A stretch of DNA of 64,000 bases from an uncultured Ruminococcus sp. Its GTDB lineage: Bacteria > Bacillota > Clostridia > Oscillospirales > Acutalibacteraceae. The stretch spans positions 62,001 to 126,000 of the forward strand of contig CACXBF010000002.1 of NCBI GenBank assembly GCA_902765855.1, written 5' to 3'. This document shows positions 26,936 through 36,241 of the stretch, in pieces (positions within the stretch are counted from its first letter, which is position 1; each line of letters begins with the position of its first letter). Below the pieces are notes generated by a model. The model had not been told where the DNA came from. It saw nothing but the letters and a program-made list of their open reading frames with translations, and searched no databases. The position numbers and the translations under genes are program-made.

Positions 26936-27583
26936 ATGACTGTTGCAGCTATTAAAAAAAGACGCAGATTAAAACGCTGGCTTATCATTGTGCTTGTTAT
27001 ATTACTATTGTTTCTTATTTTTCTCGAAATTCGTGTCAGACCAACAGTTTCGGCTATTGCGATTGTTCAAGGGAAAAGACTTTGCACAGAAGTAATAAAT
27101 GAAGCCGTTTCAGAGGTTATGGACGAATTGGAGCTTTCCTATGAAAAGCTTGCCGAAACTACACGAGCGGAAAACGGTTCTGTACTCGAAATCGCAACAA
27201 ATATGGCAAATGTCAACAAGCTAAAAACCGAAGTCAGCCTTAGAGTAGGTGAAAAGCTCGAGGATATAAAAAACCGTAGAATTGATGTTCCAATGGGAAC
27301 TCTTATGGGGCTTAATTTATTATATATGCGTGGACCTGATATTCCTTTGCATATTTCTATGTCGGGCAGTACAGAAACAGACTTTGTTTCTGAATTTGAA
27401 AGTGGTGGCATTAACCAAACCGTACATAAACTTTCACTTACTATAACAACCGATATGACGGTTTTAGTTCCGCCGGCAAGTGAAAATACAAGCGTAACTA
27501 CAACTGTCGTAATTGCAGAAACTATAATTGTCGGTGAAGTTCCGAATTATGCTCTTTATGGAGGTGCAAAAAATATTGCATAA
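26936..27583 (+). CDS. yunB: Sporulation protein YunB
   Basis: 215 residues. A basic start (KKRRRLKR) then one hydrophobic helix (residues ~15-34), and an extracytoplasmic domain with the YunB features 'IAIVQGKRLCTEVINEAV', 'NKLKTEVSLRVGEKL' and 'IDVPMGTLMGLNLL'. YunB is a mother-cell protein needed for full sporulation in Bacillus; molecular role unknown. The ATG at 26936 is the only reasonable start; the hairpin that precedes it covers its RBS. Confidence 0.9.
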   Translation: MTVAAIKKRRRLKRWLIIVLVILLLFLIFLEIRVRPTVSAIAIVQGKRLCTEVINEAVSEVMDELELSYEKLAETTRAENGSVLEIATNMANVNKLKTEVSLRVGEKLEDIKNRRIDVPMGTLMGLNLLYMRGPDIPLHISMSGSTETDFVSEFESGGINQTVHKLSLTITTDMTVLVPPASENTSVTTTVVIAETIIVGEVPNYALYGGAKNIA

Positions 27584-27611
27584 TTATTGTTGGAAATTTA
27601 CATAAAATCAC

Positions 27612-27640
27612 TTGTATTTATTTGTTGCTTGGTGTAAAAT
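27612..27640 (+). promoter_or_regulatory. Sigma-A promoter of the GH13 gene
   Basis: TTGTAT (27612-27617), 17-nt spacer, TAAAAT (27635-27640), 55 nt before the start codon. Confidence 0.6.
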
Positions 27641-27694
27641 ATAAAAAGATGATTTACAAAAATTTTTTATAAAATATTTTGGAGGAATCGACAA

Positions 27695-28978
27695 ATGGCA
27701 AGCAATACAAGCAAATCACTCAAAAATAAGGTTATTTATAGCGTTTATGTCCGTAACCACAGCGAAAGCGGAGATTTTAAAGGAGTTATGAAAGACCTCG
27801 ATAGAATTAAGCTTCTTGGTGTTGATTATATCTGGTTTATGCCTATTCACCCGATAGGTGAAATTAATAAAAAGGGCGAGCTTGGCTGTCCTTATTCTAT
27901 AAGCGATTATCGTGCAGTTAATCCTGAATATGGTACAATGGAAGATTTTAAGGAACTTGTTTCAGCCATTCACGAAAAGGGTATGAAGTGTATGATTGAT
28001 GTTGTTTATAATCATACCTCACACGAATCCGTTCTTAGCAAGGAACACCCTGAGTTTTTCTATAAAAAGCCTGACGGTAATTTCGGCAACAAGGTTGGCG
28101 ATTGGACAGATGTTATAGACCTCGATTATACAAATAAAGACCTTTGGGATTATCAGATTGAAACCCTAAAGATGTGGGCAAAGATTGTAGATGGTTTCCG
28201 CTGTGATGTTGCTTCCTTAGTGCCGATTGAATTTTGGAATCGTGCAAGAAAAGAGGTTGCAGAGGTAAATCCCGATTGCCTGTGGCTTGCTGAATCCGTT
28301 GAATATGGCTTGATTAAATATGCTCGTGATACAGGCTTTAACTGCCTTTCAGACGCAGAGCTTTATCAGGCATTTGATATGCTATATGATTATGACGTTT
28401 ATCCAAAGTATCTTGCATACATTGACGGAGAAATTCCTCTTAGCAATTATATAGACGCACTTAATCAGCAAGAGTATATTTATCCTGAAAATTACATAAA
28501 ACTTCGTTGCCTTGAAAATCACGACAGAGCAAGAGCAAAAAAGCTTTTTGTTACTGAACAGGAGGTTATCAATTATACAGCCTTTATGTATATGCTAAAG
28601 GGTACAGCTTTGCTTTATGCAGGTCAGGAAACAGAAAATACCAATACACCAAGCCTTTTTGATTATGATAAGGTCGATTGGAATACAGGCTTTGACCTTA
28701 CACCGATTCTTCATAATCTTTATCGTGTAAAGCAGAGTGAGGTTATCACAAACGGTACATATGAGCTTAAAGCCTATGATAGCGAAAACGCTGTAACTAT
28801 TACATACAAGTCGGATAAGGGCATTGTTTTCGGTGCATTTAGTATGAAATGCTATGAGTGCATAGTTGAGGCAGAAGTTCCGGACGGCGAATATAAAAAT
28901 AAAATCAATGGCAAGACAGTTTTCGTCAAGAATGGCGAAATTGAACTTGACGGTTTCCCGGTAATTATAGAGTGCTAA
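27695..28978 (+). CDS. Cytoplasmic GH13 alpha-glucosidase/amylase-family enzyme
   Basis: 427 residues, glycoside hydrolase family 13 with the TIM barrel and a short C-terminal beta domain. The conserved regions are all present: 'MIDVVYNHTS', 'DGFRCDVAS' (nucleophile Asp171), 'LWLAESVE' (acid/base Glu200) and 'LENHDRAR' (Asp277). There is no signal peptide, so it acts inside the cell, presumably on imported malto- or related oligosaccharides. Exact specificity (alpha-glucosidase, maltodextrin glucosidase, trehalose-type) is not clear. Single-gene unit with its own promoter and terminator. Confidence 0.9.
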   Translation: MASNTSKSLKNKVIYSVYVRNHSESGDFKGVMKDLDRIKLLGVDYIWFMPIHPIGEINKKGELGCPYSISDYRAVNPEYGTMEDFKELVSAIHEKGMKCMIDVVYNHTSHESVLSKEHPEFFYKKPDGNFGNKVGDWTDVIDLDYTNKDLWDYQIETLKMWAKIVDGFRCDVASLVPIEFWNRARKEVAEVNPDCLWLAESVEYGLIKYARDTGFNCLSDAELYQAFDMLYDYDVYPKYLAYIDGEIPLSNYIDALNQQEYIYPENYIKLRCLENHDRARAKKLFVTEQEVINYTAFMYMLKGTALLYAGQETENTNTPSLFDYDKVDWNTGFDLTPILHNLYRVKQSEVITNGTYELKAYDSENAVTITYKSDKGIVFGAFSMKCYECIVEAEVPDGEYKNKINGKTVFVKNGEIELDGFPVIIEC

Positions 28979-28993
28979 ATTATTTTAAGATTT

Positions 28994-29024
28994 AAGGTAT
29001 TGCTTTCGGGCAATACCTTTTTTT
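28994..29024 (+). terminator. Intrinsic terminator after the GH13 gene
   Basis: AAGGTATTGC (28994-29003) and GCAATACCTT (29010-29019) form a 10-bp stem with loop TTTCGG, followed by a run of seven T residues. Confidence 0.92.
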
Positions 29025-29073
29025 CAGAAATCGACATATAATTCTAATATAGAAAATAACTTATATTAAAATT

Positions 29074-29082
29074 TGGTATAAT
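29074..29082 (+). promoter_or_regulatory. Extended -10 promoter of the trmB operon
   Basis: TGGTATAAT (29074-29082), an extended -10 element, in an AT-rich stretch with no good -35. Lies 54 nt before the trmB ATG and after the GH13 terminator. Confidence 0.55.
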
Positions 29083-29136
29083 ATTATGTGATTTTTTTAT
29101 TTATTTTTTAATTTTTAGAATTTGGTGATAGATTTT

Positions 29137-29853
29137 ATGAGAATAAGACATAAACCTTGGGCAAGACCTGAACTACTTGAATGTGGTTTCTATATAGATA
29201 ATCCTGATGACTATAAGGGCAGATGGGCAGAGCTTTATCCGAAAAAACAGCCGTTTCATATTGAGCTTGGCTGTGGTAAGGGCGGCTTTATGGCTCAAGC
29301 GGCTTATCTCAATCGTGATATAAACTATCTTGCGATTGATATTAAAAACGAAATGCTCGGTCTTGCAAAGCGTAATATCGTAAAAGCTTTTGAAAAAACT
29401 AACGAAAAGCCGGAAAATGTTATATTAACTATTCATAATATTGAGCTTGTTTCTAATATGCTTGGCAAGGAGGATAATGCAGAAAGAATTTACATAAACT
29501 TCTGTAATCCTTGGCCTCGTGGAAAGCATAAGAAACGCCGTCTTACACATACCCGTCAGCTTATACAGTATAGAGATTTTCTTGTTGACGGCGGAGAGAT
29601 TCATTTTAAGACAGACGATGATGAGCTTTTTGAGGAAAGTCTTGAATATTTTGCAGAATCAGGTTTTGAAATAGTATATATAACTCGTGATTTACATAAT
29701 TCAGGCTATGAGCCAAACCTGATGACCGAACACGAAAAGATGTTTTCTGATGAGGGCATAAAAATAAAATTCCTTATAGCGAAAAAAGCTGAGCTAAAGG
29801 AAATGCCTGTTTTGAAGAAGCCTAAGAGCGGAAAGGAAACGATTGAGGTATGA
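29137..29853 (+). CDS. trmB: tRNA (guanine-N7-)-methyltransferase
   Basis: 238 residues. Methylates G46 of tRNAs with SAM; cytoplasmic. '[11 protein letters not shown]' is SAM motif I, and '[18 protein letters not shown]' is the family-specific PWP block. The ATG at 29137 follows GGTGAT at a proper distance; the TTG at 29122 overlaps that site. Its last codons overlap the next gene by 4 nt (ATGA), so trmB heads an operon with the lipoprotein and two-component genes. Confidence 0.95.
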   Translation: MRIRHKPWARPELLECGFYIDNPDDYKGRWAELYPKKQPFHIELGCGKGGFMAQAAYLNRDINYLAIDIKNEMLGLAKRNIVKAFEKTNEKPENVILTIHNIELVSNMLGKEDNAERIYINFCNPWPRGKHKKRRLTHTRQLIQYRDFLVDGGEIHFKTDDDELFEESLEYFAESGFEIVYITRDLHNSGYEPNLMTEHEKMFSDEGIKIKFLIAKKAELKEMPVLKKPKSGKETIEV

Positions 29854-31223
29854 AAAAGCGGATTCTCGCTTTAATTATGGTACTGTCGATAGCTGTATTG
29901 TCGGGATGCTCGGCAAACTTTACAGACGGCGGAAATATGATGCGTCCGCCAAGACCGACTGGTGATAAGGCAGAAATTCAAAATATAATAGAAGAAAAAG
30001 CGGGCTCGGGCTTTACTTTTGTGTATCCGCAATCAGGAGAATATCGCTCGGCAGTAACTATGCAAGATTTAGATAATGACGGCTCTGATGAGGCGATTGC
30101 GTTATTTTCATCAGGCAATGAAAACGCAAAGATTAATCTTATGATTATGACAAAGCAAGACGAATCATGGAAAAGTATTGCAACTATACAAAGTAGTGCG
30201 GCAGGCGTTGACAGAATGTTTTTTGCTGATATAAACGGCGATAATAAGCTTGAACTTTTTATAGGTTGGACTTCACTCGGAAGCAACGAAAAACAAATAA
30301 GTGCATATGCCTTTGATGATGAACATAATCAGATTCGTGAGATGCCAATAGATTCAACATATAATGAGCTTGCTTGTGCGGATTTTGATAACGATAATCA
30401 GTCTGAACTAATATTGCTTACTATTGCAAATAAAGATGATGGTTCTCTTGCAAAGTTCTTTAAGTATTCTACAAATGAAAAGCGTCCTATGTTGAGTTCA
30501 TCAGTACCACTTGATTCCGAGCTTACAAGAATTTCTAATGCAAGCGTTGGTATGGTGGATTCTAATACAAGAGCTTTGATTATTGATGGTGAAAGTCATA
30601 GCGGTACAATCTCAACACAGATTATTTATTGGGATAATAAAGAACAGGCTCTAAAAAATCCGCTGAGTACATTACTTCAAACCTCTTCAAATACTAATGT
30701 AACTACAAGAACAACTTCTACTATAAGCAAGGATATAAATAATGATGGTATAATCGAAATTCCGTCAGTAGCTACTATGCCGGCAGGAAATAAAGAAGAT
30801 GCCACAACTATATGCAGTCTTACAACATGGAATCAATATCAGCTAAAGACAAACTCCTTTAAGGTTGTTCTCAATATGGTAATTAACTATAAGGACGGAT
30901 ATTATCTGAAAATACCTGAAAAATGGCTTACAGATAAGAAAAATAGCTGGCCTACCTATGTTACTGCGAGAATTAATAATGAAGATAGAACACTTTCGGT
31001 ATACGAGTGGCTTTCTGACGAAACAAATACAGGCTATATAGGAGATAAATTATTTACAATTTATGTATATTCAAAAAAAGAATGGGATTCCGAAAGCTCA
31101 AGTGAAAAGATTTTGTTGAGAAAAACAGATAATAGCTATTATGCCGTTAAGATAGAAAATTCTAAAAATAAACTTTCTCTTACTGAGGAAGAACTAAATG
31201 AATGTTTTATGCTGATGAGTTAA
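29850..31223 (+). CDS. Lipoprotein with calcium-loop/VCBS-like repeats
   Basis: 457 residues. Signal peptide with lipobox LSGC (Cys20), so it is anchored on the outer face of the membrane. Repeated Asp-rich loops ([36 protein letters not shown]) spaced along residues ~70-310 resemble the Ca-binding loops of FG-GAP/VCBS beta-propeller proteins. No enzymatic motif was seen. It overlaps trmB by 4 nt and precedes the response regulator by 25 nt, so it may be the extracellular sensor or output of the two-component system. Function unknown. Confidence 0.75.
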   Translation: MKKRILALIMVLSIAVLSGCSANFTDGGNMMRPPRPTGDKAEIQNIIEEKAGSGFTFVYPQSGEYRSAVTMQDLDNDGSDEAIALFSSGNENAKINLMIMTKQDESWKSIATIQSSAAGVDRMFFADINGDNKLELFIGWTSLGSNEKQISAYAFDDEHNQIREMPIDSTYNELACADFDNDNQSELILLTIANKDDGSLAKFFKYSTNEKRPMLSSSVPLDSELTRISNASVGMVDSNTRALIIDGESHSGTISTQIIYWDNKEQALKNPLSTLLQTSSNTNVTTRTTSTISKDINNDGIIEIPSVATMPAGNKEDATTICSLTTWNQYQLKTNSFKVVLNMVINYKDGYYLKIPEKWLTDKKNSWPTYVTARINNEDRTLSVYEWLSDETNTGYIGDKLFTIYVYSKKEWDSESSSEKILLRKTDNSYYAVKIENSKNKLSLTEEELNECFMLMS

Positions 31224-31248
31224 AAAATTACGAAAGGATAGAATAGGT

Positions 31249-31950
31249 ATGAAAAATATTCTTGTTGCAGAAGATGAAACTGCCATAAGAGAATTTGTTG
31301 TAATTAATCTTGAGCGTGCGGGTTATAATGTTACGGAAGCGGACTGCGGAGAAGCCGCACTTGAAAGATATGAACAAAAGGGCGGAGATTTTGATATTGC
31401 CATTCTTGATATTATGATGCCTGGAATGGACGGACTTCAGGTCTGCAAGGAGCTAAGAAAGAGAAACGGCTCTATTGGAATTATTATGCTCACCGCAAGA
31501 ACACAGGAAATGGATAAGGTTTCAGGACTTATGCTTGGTGCTGACGACTATGTGACTAAGCCGTTCAGCCCATCAGAGCTTGTTGCAAGAGTTGACGCAC
31601 TTTATCGCCGAGTTGCTATCGCAGAAATGCGTACAGAAAATAACTTCAAGGAAGAAATCAGGTCAGGCGATTTCGCTCTCAATCTGCGCAATCATACACT
31701 TACAAAGCGTGGTCAGCTTATTGACCTTACACAGGTTGAATTTCAGATTATGGAATATTTCTTCTCAAGTCCGGGAGCGGCTCTCGATAGAGGGGATATT
31801 CTCCGTCATGTATGGGGAGAAAATTATGTTGGTGAAGAAAAAATTGTTGATGTTAATATTCGCCGTTTGCGTATGAAGATAGAGGATAATCCTTCCTCAC
31901 CAAAAAATATAGTCACAGTATGGGGACTTGGCTACAAATGGGAGGCTTAA
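31249..31950 (+). CDS. OmpR-family response regulator
   Basis: 233 residues. Receiver domain 1-120 with acidic pair E8/D9, phosphoacceptor Asp54 in 'ILDIMMPGMDG', and Lys in 'DYVTKPFSP'; C-terminal winged helix ('LTKRGQLIDLTQVEFQIMEYF' region and 'VDVNIRRLRMKIEDN') binds DNA. Partner of the sensor kinase two genes downstream. Sequence alone does not identify which regulon (PhoP/ResD/WalR-like); the split arrangement with a small gene between is unusual. Confidence 0.95.
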   Translation: MKNILVAEDETAIREFVVINLERAGYNVTEADCGEAALERYEQKGGDFDIAILDIMMPGMDGLQVCKELRKRNGSIGIIMLTARTQEMDKVSGLMLGADDYVTKPFSPSELVARVDALYRRVAIAEMRTENNFKEEIRSGDFALNLRNHTLTKRGQLIDLTQVEFQIMEYFFSSPGAALDRGDILRHVWGENYVGEEKIVDVNIRRLRMKIEDNPSSPKNIVTVWGLGYKWEA

Positions 31951-31953
31951 AAT

Positions 31954-32196
31954 ATGGGTAAGATAGTATTTATGCACTGCGATTTGGATAGCAGTGACGG
32001 CAGAACAGTTGAGGGAATAACTCTCGTAGTTGATGGTGATGTTAAGACTGTTCTTGATTATATTCTTATGGAAAAGGGCGATGAATTTAAGAGCCGTACC
32101 GAAATCGTAAACCACGCACTTATGGACGGTCTTAAAATTCTGACCGATGAAATTAAATCAAGCAAGAATGAAAATATTGCACCTAAGAAAAAATGA
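31954..32196 (+). CDS. Small ribbon-helix-helix-like protein
   Basis: 80 residues, encoded 3 nt after the response regulator. Residues ~20-65 read as a strand ('GITLVVDGD'), a helix ('VKTVLDYILMEKGDEF') and a second helix ('SRTEIVNHALMDGLKIL'), the pattern of MetJ/Arc ribbon-helix-helix DNA-binding proteins. The N-terminal 'MGKIVFMHCDLDSSDG' and a Lys-rich tail are unassigned. No toxin gene is near. It may be a third component of the two-component operon. The fold is inferred from pattern, not alignment. Confidence 0.5.
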   Translation: MGKIVFMHCDLDSSDGRTVEGITLVVDGDVKTVLDYILMEKGDEFKSRTEIVNHALMDGLKILTDEIKSSKNENIAPKKK

Positions 32197-32253
32197 CAAT
32201 TACACGCTAAGTCTTTGAAATTGTATTCTTTTTGAATTCGGGAGGTCTGTTTT

Positions 32254-33675
32254 TTGAAAGGTATTACAAAAAGATGGCTTATAAACAGTATGGGCGTAAT
32301 AATGGCAATACTCCTGCTGATTGTAGTTGTCTTTGCACTTTTTGTGCAGTCGTTTTATTACAACGGAATAATGCAGACCATAAGCGGTCGTTCATCAGAG
32401 CTTGCAAATATGTTTAATAAGCCTGATGAATTTATCTCTACTGCGAGAGTTTATGTCGAGAATTTTCCCGATAAAGAGCTTATGGAGCTTATGGTCATAA
32501 ATTCAAATGGTGATGTCGTCATAACTTCTACGGGCTTTGAACCCGATAAAGAACAGGTTATGCCTGATTATGAACAGGCTAAGTCTGAAAAAAGCGAATA
32601 TGCTACTTGGACAGGCAGACTTAATTCGGGCGAGAATGTTATGGCTCTTACAAGAATGATTTATGGCAGTGACGATGAATATGTCGGTGCAGTGCGGTAT
32701 ATAGTTTCTCTTGAAGAGGCAGACAGACGGATATTCATAACAATATCGGGAATTTCGCTTGTTGGACTTTTGGTGCTTTTTTTGATAATTATATCGAGTA
32801 CATATTTTTTGCGTTCAATCGTCAAGCCTGTTCGCGAAATAGGCGATACGGCAAAGCGAATTGCTCAAGGCGATTTTAACGCAAGAATCGGAAAATTCTA
32901 TGATGACGAAATCGGCGAACTTTGCGACACCATAAATTATATGGCAGGCGAACTCGGAAACGCTGAAAAAATGAAAAATGACTTCATTTCCTCGGTTTCT
33001 CACGAACTCAGAACACCGCTTACCGCTATTAAAGGTTGGGCGGAAACTATGCAAATGGGCGGTTCTTGTGATGCTAAGACTATGGAAAAGGGTTTGAAAA
33101 TTATCGTTAACGAATCTGAACGTCTTAGCGGAATAGTCGAGGAACTTCTTGATTTCTCAAGAATACAGAATAACCGAATGGTTCTTAAAATGGATAAGAT
33201 AGATATTCTTGCAGAGATTGATGAAGCTATATATATGCTCAGAGAAAGAGCTTTGAGCGAGAATAAACACCTTATATATGAAGAACCTGAAATATTGCCG
33301 GCTGTACTTGGCGATAAGAACAGACTAAGACAGGTATTTATAAATATAATAGATAATGCTTTAAAATACACACCAGAGGGTGGCATTATCAATATTGAGG
33401 TATCACAGGTTGAAGAAAATATTGTTATCAAGATTTCTGATAATGGTTGTGGTATACCGGCAAGGCATTTGTCTAAGGTTAAGGAAAAGTTCTATAAGGC
33501 AAATCAGACACAGAGAGGTTCAGGTATAGGACTTGCTGTTGCTGATGAGATAGTAAAGCTACATTCAGGAATATTGGATATTGCAAGTACAGAGGGAGTA
33601 GGAACAGTAGTTTCTATTTCGATACCGATTTTAAAGGAAGAACCAGAAGAACCGAAAGAAATAATAGTTAAATAA
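32254..33675 (+). CDS. Membrane sensor histidine kinase
   Basis: 473 residues. Two transmembrane helices (~12-34 and ~158-182) bracket a ~120-residue extracytoplasmic domain; HAMP (~183-235); HisKA with phosphoacceptor His250 in 'SSVSHELRTPLTAIKGW'; HATPase with N box 'INIIDNALKYTP', G1 'DNGCGIP' and G2 'GSGIGLAV'. Cognate kinase of the OmpR-type regulator upstream. Start is a TTG with GGGAGG 8 nt upstream. Ends the operon; a degenerate repeat cluster follows. Confidence 0.95.
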   Translation: MKGITKRWLINSMGVIMAILLLIVVVFALFVQSFYYNGIMQTISGRSSELANMFNKPDEFISTARVYVENFPDKELMELMVINSNGDVVITSTGFEPDKEQVMPDYEQAKSEKSEYATWTGRLNSGENVMALTRMIYGSDDEYVGAVRYIVSLEEADRRIFITISGISLVGLLVLFLIIISSTYFLRSIVKPVREIGDTAKRIAQGDFNARIGKFYDDEIGELCDTINYMAGELGNAEKMKNDFISSVSHELRTPLTAIKGWAETMQMGGSCDAKTMEKGLKIIVNESERLSGIVEELLDFSRIQNNRMVLKMDKIDILAEIDEAIYMLRERALSENKHLIYEEPEILPAVLGDKNRLRQVFINIIDNALKYTPEGGIINIEVSQVEENIVIKISDNGCGIPARHLSKVKEKFYKANQTQRGSGIGLAVADEIVKLHSGILDIASTEGVGTVVSISIPILKEEPEEPKEIIVK

Positions 33676-33830
33676 GCTGCTAACGGAATCGTTTGATAAG
33701 TCTTGCTCGATAATGGAAAAGTAAGTTGATTGCTGCGGAGAATTAAACTACCGATGAACTAGCTGAGTTTGCCCTATCGGTAGTTCATTGGTAATTACTT
33801 CGTTTATGGCAACAAATTGCAAGGAGGGTA
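33676..33830. repeat. Palindromic repeat cluster 8 (degenerate)
   Basis: Eroded copy of module A: 'CGGAATCGTTTGATAAGTCTTGCTCG', 'AAGTTGATTGCTGCGG..AATTAAACTACCGATGAACTAGCT', 'CGGTAGTTCATTGGTAATTACTTCGTTTATGGCAACAAATTGC'. GC-rich palindromes are missing. It runs up to the DUF1385 RBS. Confidence 0.6.
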
Positions 33831-33836
33831 ATAGGA

Positions 33837-34811
33837 TTGGAAAAAAGAGAAAAAACAAAGCTGATAACCTCAATTGGCGGTCAGGCTCTTATGGAAGGTA
33901 TAATGATGAGAGGTCCGAAGAAAACTGCTATTGCAGTCAGAAAGGCTGACGGGGAAATTTTGCTTGAAGAAATGGAACCTCTCGGTCTTGGTAAAAAGGC
34001 TAAAATATTCAGAGTGCCTATTATAAGGGGTATCGTTAATATGATAGACTCTTTCGGAACAGGCTATAAGGCTCTTATGAGGTCGGCAGAATTGGCAGTT
34101 GACGATGTAGAAGAAACGCCCGAAGAAGAAATGAGCAAATTCGAGAAGTGGATTGACGATAAATTCGGAGATAAATTTCTCAAAATCTTTATGGGCATTG
34201 CAATGGTTATTTCTATTGCTTTTTGCGTAGCACTATTCTTTTTTGTACCAACTTGGCTTTTTAACCTCTTGCAGATGATTCCAAATTCAGAATGGCTCGG
34301 AAGCCATATGATTTACCGTTCGGTATTTGAGGGCTTTGTAAGAATACTGCTTTTCCTCGGATATATGGCACTTTGCTTGCTTAATAAAGATGTCAGACGC
34401 CTATACAAATATCACGGTGCAGAGCATAAGACAATTTTTTGTTATGAATACGGTCTTGAACTTACTGTTGAAAATGTTATGAAGCAAAGAAGATTCCACC
34501 CAAGATGCGGAACAAGCTTTATTATAATCATACTCATTCTCGGAATATTTGTCGGTTGTTTCATACCATTTACAAATCCTTTTATAAGAACACTTACAAA
34601 AGTCCTTTGTATTCCGATAGTCGTAGGTTTAGGCTATGAACTTATCAAAGTATGCGGCAGACACGATAATATAATCACTCGTATAATTTCTGCACCGGGT
34701 ATGTGGATGCAACACCTTACCACAAAAGAGCCTGACCCTGATATGGCTGAGGTTGCCATTAAGGCTATGCAGTATGTAATTCCTGAAAACGGAGAGGACA
34801 GAATCGGATGA
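33837..34811 (+). CDS. DUF1385 family membrane protein (YqhQ-like)
   Basis: 324 residues. 'SIGGQALMEGIMMRGPKKTAIAVR' near residues 11-34 and 'YHGAEHKTIFCYEYG...RFHPRCGTSF' near 198-228 are the hallmark blocks of DUF1385. Four to five hydrophobic helices in residues ~115-290. Molecular function is not known; the family often sits before prmC/prfA, as here. TTG start with AAGGAGGG 8 nt upstream. Overlaps prmC by 4 nt. Confidence 0.88.
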   Translation: MEKREKTKLITSIGGQALMEGIMMRGPKKTAIAVRKADGEILLEEMEPLGLGKKAKIFRVPIIRGIVNMIDSFGTGYKALMRSAELAVDDVEETPEEEMSKFEKWIDDKFGDKFLKIFMGIAMVISIAFCVALFFFVPTWLFNLLQMIPNSEWLGSHMIYRSVFEGFVRILLFLGYMALCLLNKDVRRLYKYHGAEHKTIFCYEYGLELTVENVMKQRRFHPRCGTSFIIIILILGIFVGCFIPFTNPFIRTLTKVLCIPIVVGLGYELIKVCGRHDNIITRIISAPGMWMQHLTTKEPDPDMAEVAIKAMQYVIPENGEDRIG

Positions 34812-35656
34812 CATTGTCTGAGCTTTACAGAAAAGCAAGGTCGGATTTCCGCAACGCAGAAATAGATAGCCCGCAATATGATGCAATGTGCCTTATGGAG
34901 CATTTTTTCGGAGTGAATCGTGCAGAGCTTGTAGTTAGTGGCGATAAATCGCCAAAAGCAGAGCTTGAAGCAGAATTTCTTGCAGCTGTTGAAAAGCGTT
35001 CATCAGGCTATCCTTTGCAATATATTCTCGGAGAATGGACATTTATGGATATTCCGCTTTTTGTGGGAGAGGGTGTTCTCGTTCCGAGAGATGATACAGA
35101 GGTTTTAGTGCGAGAGGCAATAGAGCGTATCAAGGGCGTTGAAAATTCTAAAATAATAGACCTTTGCAGTGGAAGTGGAGCGGTGGCTATTGCTCTTGCA
35201 AAGGCTTATCCAAAGGCTGAAATTCTTGCGGTAGAGCTTTCAGATAAGGCTTTTACTTATCTTGAAAAAAATATAAAGTGTAATGCTTGCGAAAATATTA
35301 AAGCCATAAAGGGCGATATGTTCAAGCTTTATGAGGAATTTTCAGACAGTGAGTTTGATGCAGTTCTTTCAAATCCGCCATATATAAAATCAGATGTCAT
35401 AGCAACTCTTGCAAAAGAAGTTCAGCACGAACCTAAGCTTGCACTTGACGGCGGAAAAGACGGAATGATTTTTTATAATTTTATTGCGGAAAATTGGAAA
35501 AACAAAATTAAGAAAAACGGCTTTATTGGTGTTGAGATTGGCGAAGATTTGACAAATGAGGTTGTTGAACTTTTCAAGAAAAATAATCTTGAGGATATTT
35601 ATGTATTGAAAGATATGGCGGATTTGGATAGGGCAGTTTTCGGAACAGTGCGTTAA
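34808..35656 (+). CDS. prmC: Peptide chain release factor N5-glutamine methyltransferase
   Basis: 282 residues. Methylates the GGQ glutamine of release factors RF1 and RF2. SAM-binding 'IDLCSGSGAVAIALA' near residues 118-132 and the catalytic 'SNPPYI' motif near 193-198 are present, with the N-terminal helical domain containing 'YPLQYILGEWTF'. Translationally coupled to DUF1385 by a 4-nt overlap. prfA is not adjacent in this window. Confidence 0.95.
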   Translation: MTLSELYRKARSDFRNAEIDSPQYDAMCLMEHFFGVNRAELVVSGDKSPKAELEAEFLAAVEKRSSGYPLQYILGEWTFMDIPLFVGEGVLVPRDDTEVLVREAIERIKGVENSKIIDLCSGSGAVAIALAKAYPKAEILAVELSDKAFTYLEKNIKCNACENIKAIKGDMFKLYEEFSDSEFDAVLSNPPYIKSDVIATLAKEVQHEPKLALDGGKDGMIFYNFIAENWKNKIKKNGFIGVEIGEDLTNEVVELFKKNNLEDIYVLKDMADLDRAVFGTVR

Positions 35657-35683
35657 AATATCGAAAATTTGTTCTTGAAATGC

Positions 35684-35712
35684 TTGTCATAATTTTGATG
35701 AGATGATATAAT
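35684..35712 (+). promoter_or_regulatory. Strong sigma-A promoter, likely for recA
   Basis: TTGTCA (35684-35689), 17-nt spacer, TATAAT (35707-35712). The next gene on this strand is recA at 36242, so the whole of repeat cluster 9 would be transcribed as a ~520-nt leader unless another promoter lies nearer. Confidence 0.7.
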
Positions 35713-35721
35713 AAATCCACG

Positions 35722-36220
35722 GTAAGTTTACGCACTTCCCCAAGAAACTTAAAAGTTTCGCTCGAGCCTTTTTAAAGGCTCGCAGTTTCCAAAGGCAGAG
35801 CCTTTGGTCGCTCTCCGCAGAGAGCGAAAAACTTTTGGGCGAAGCCCAACACTTGTTTTTTCTTAGGCGAACGCAGTTCGCCTTTATTGACTAATGTTGC
35901 TTACGGAAAAAATTAAGCGGTGGACGAAGTCCACCGCTTTGGAAGCAAAGAAATGTTAAGGGCTTCGCCCTTAACACCCACCAAAGGCTCTGCCTTTGGA
36001 AACCGCAAGCTTTTGAAAAAGCTTAAGCAAAACTTTTAATTGTCTTAGAAAAATTTATTAGCTAATCGGTAGTTTCCCCGACCGCGTCAACAAACTTCCA
36101 TTGTGAATGTCGAGGTTTTGCTTGCAAAACCGATTCCGCGTCTTGACAGCGGAGGAACTCTGCCTTGAGCAAAACTAATTGTCTTAGGAAACTTTTAAGT
36201 TTCGAAGATAAGTGCATAAG
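35722..36220. repeat. Palindromic repeat cluster 9 (recA leader)
   Basis: Left core end (35737-35768, CCCCAAGAAACTTAAAAGTTTCGCTCGAGCC), GCCTTTTTAAAGGC, CCAAAGGCAGAGCCTTTGG, CGCTCTCCGCAGAGAGCG, TTTTGGGCGAAGCCCAAC, GGCGAACGCAGTTCGCC, GCGGTGGACGAAGTCCACCGC, TTAAGGGCTTCGCCCTTAA, AAGCTTTTGAAAAAGCTT, right core end (36028-36066, ending TTAGCTAATC), inverted module A, and a second short right end (36170-36218). Lies between a good promoter and recA. Confidence 0.9.
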
Positions 36221-36241
36221 TGTAGAAAGGAATGAATTATT

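Noticed and set aside
31954-32196. Antitoxin of a toxin-antitoxin pair
   Set aside because: The protein looks RHH-like, but the neighbours are a response regulator and histidine kinase and no toxin-like ORF is adjacent.
35867-35885. LexA/SOS-box-like palindrome GCGAACGCAGTTCGC upstream of recA (also GCGAACAATGTTCGC before ruvB)
   Set aside because: The Firmicutes SOS box CGAACnnnnGTTCG has four central bases; these have three, and the same palindrome recurs in repeats beside unrelated genes.
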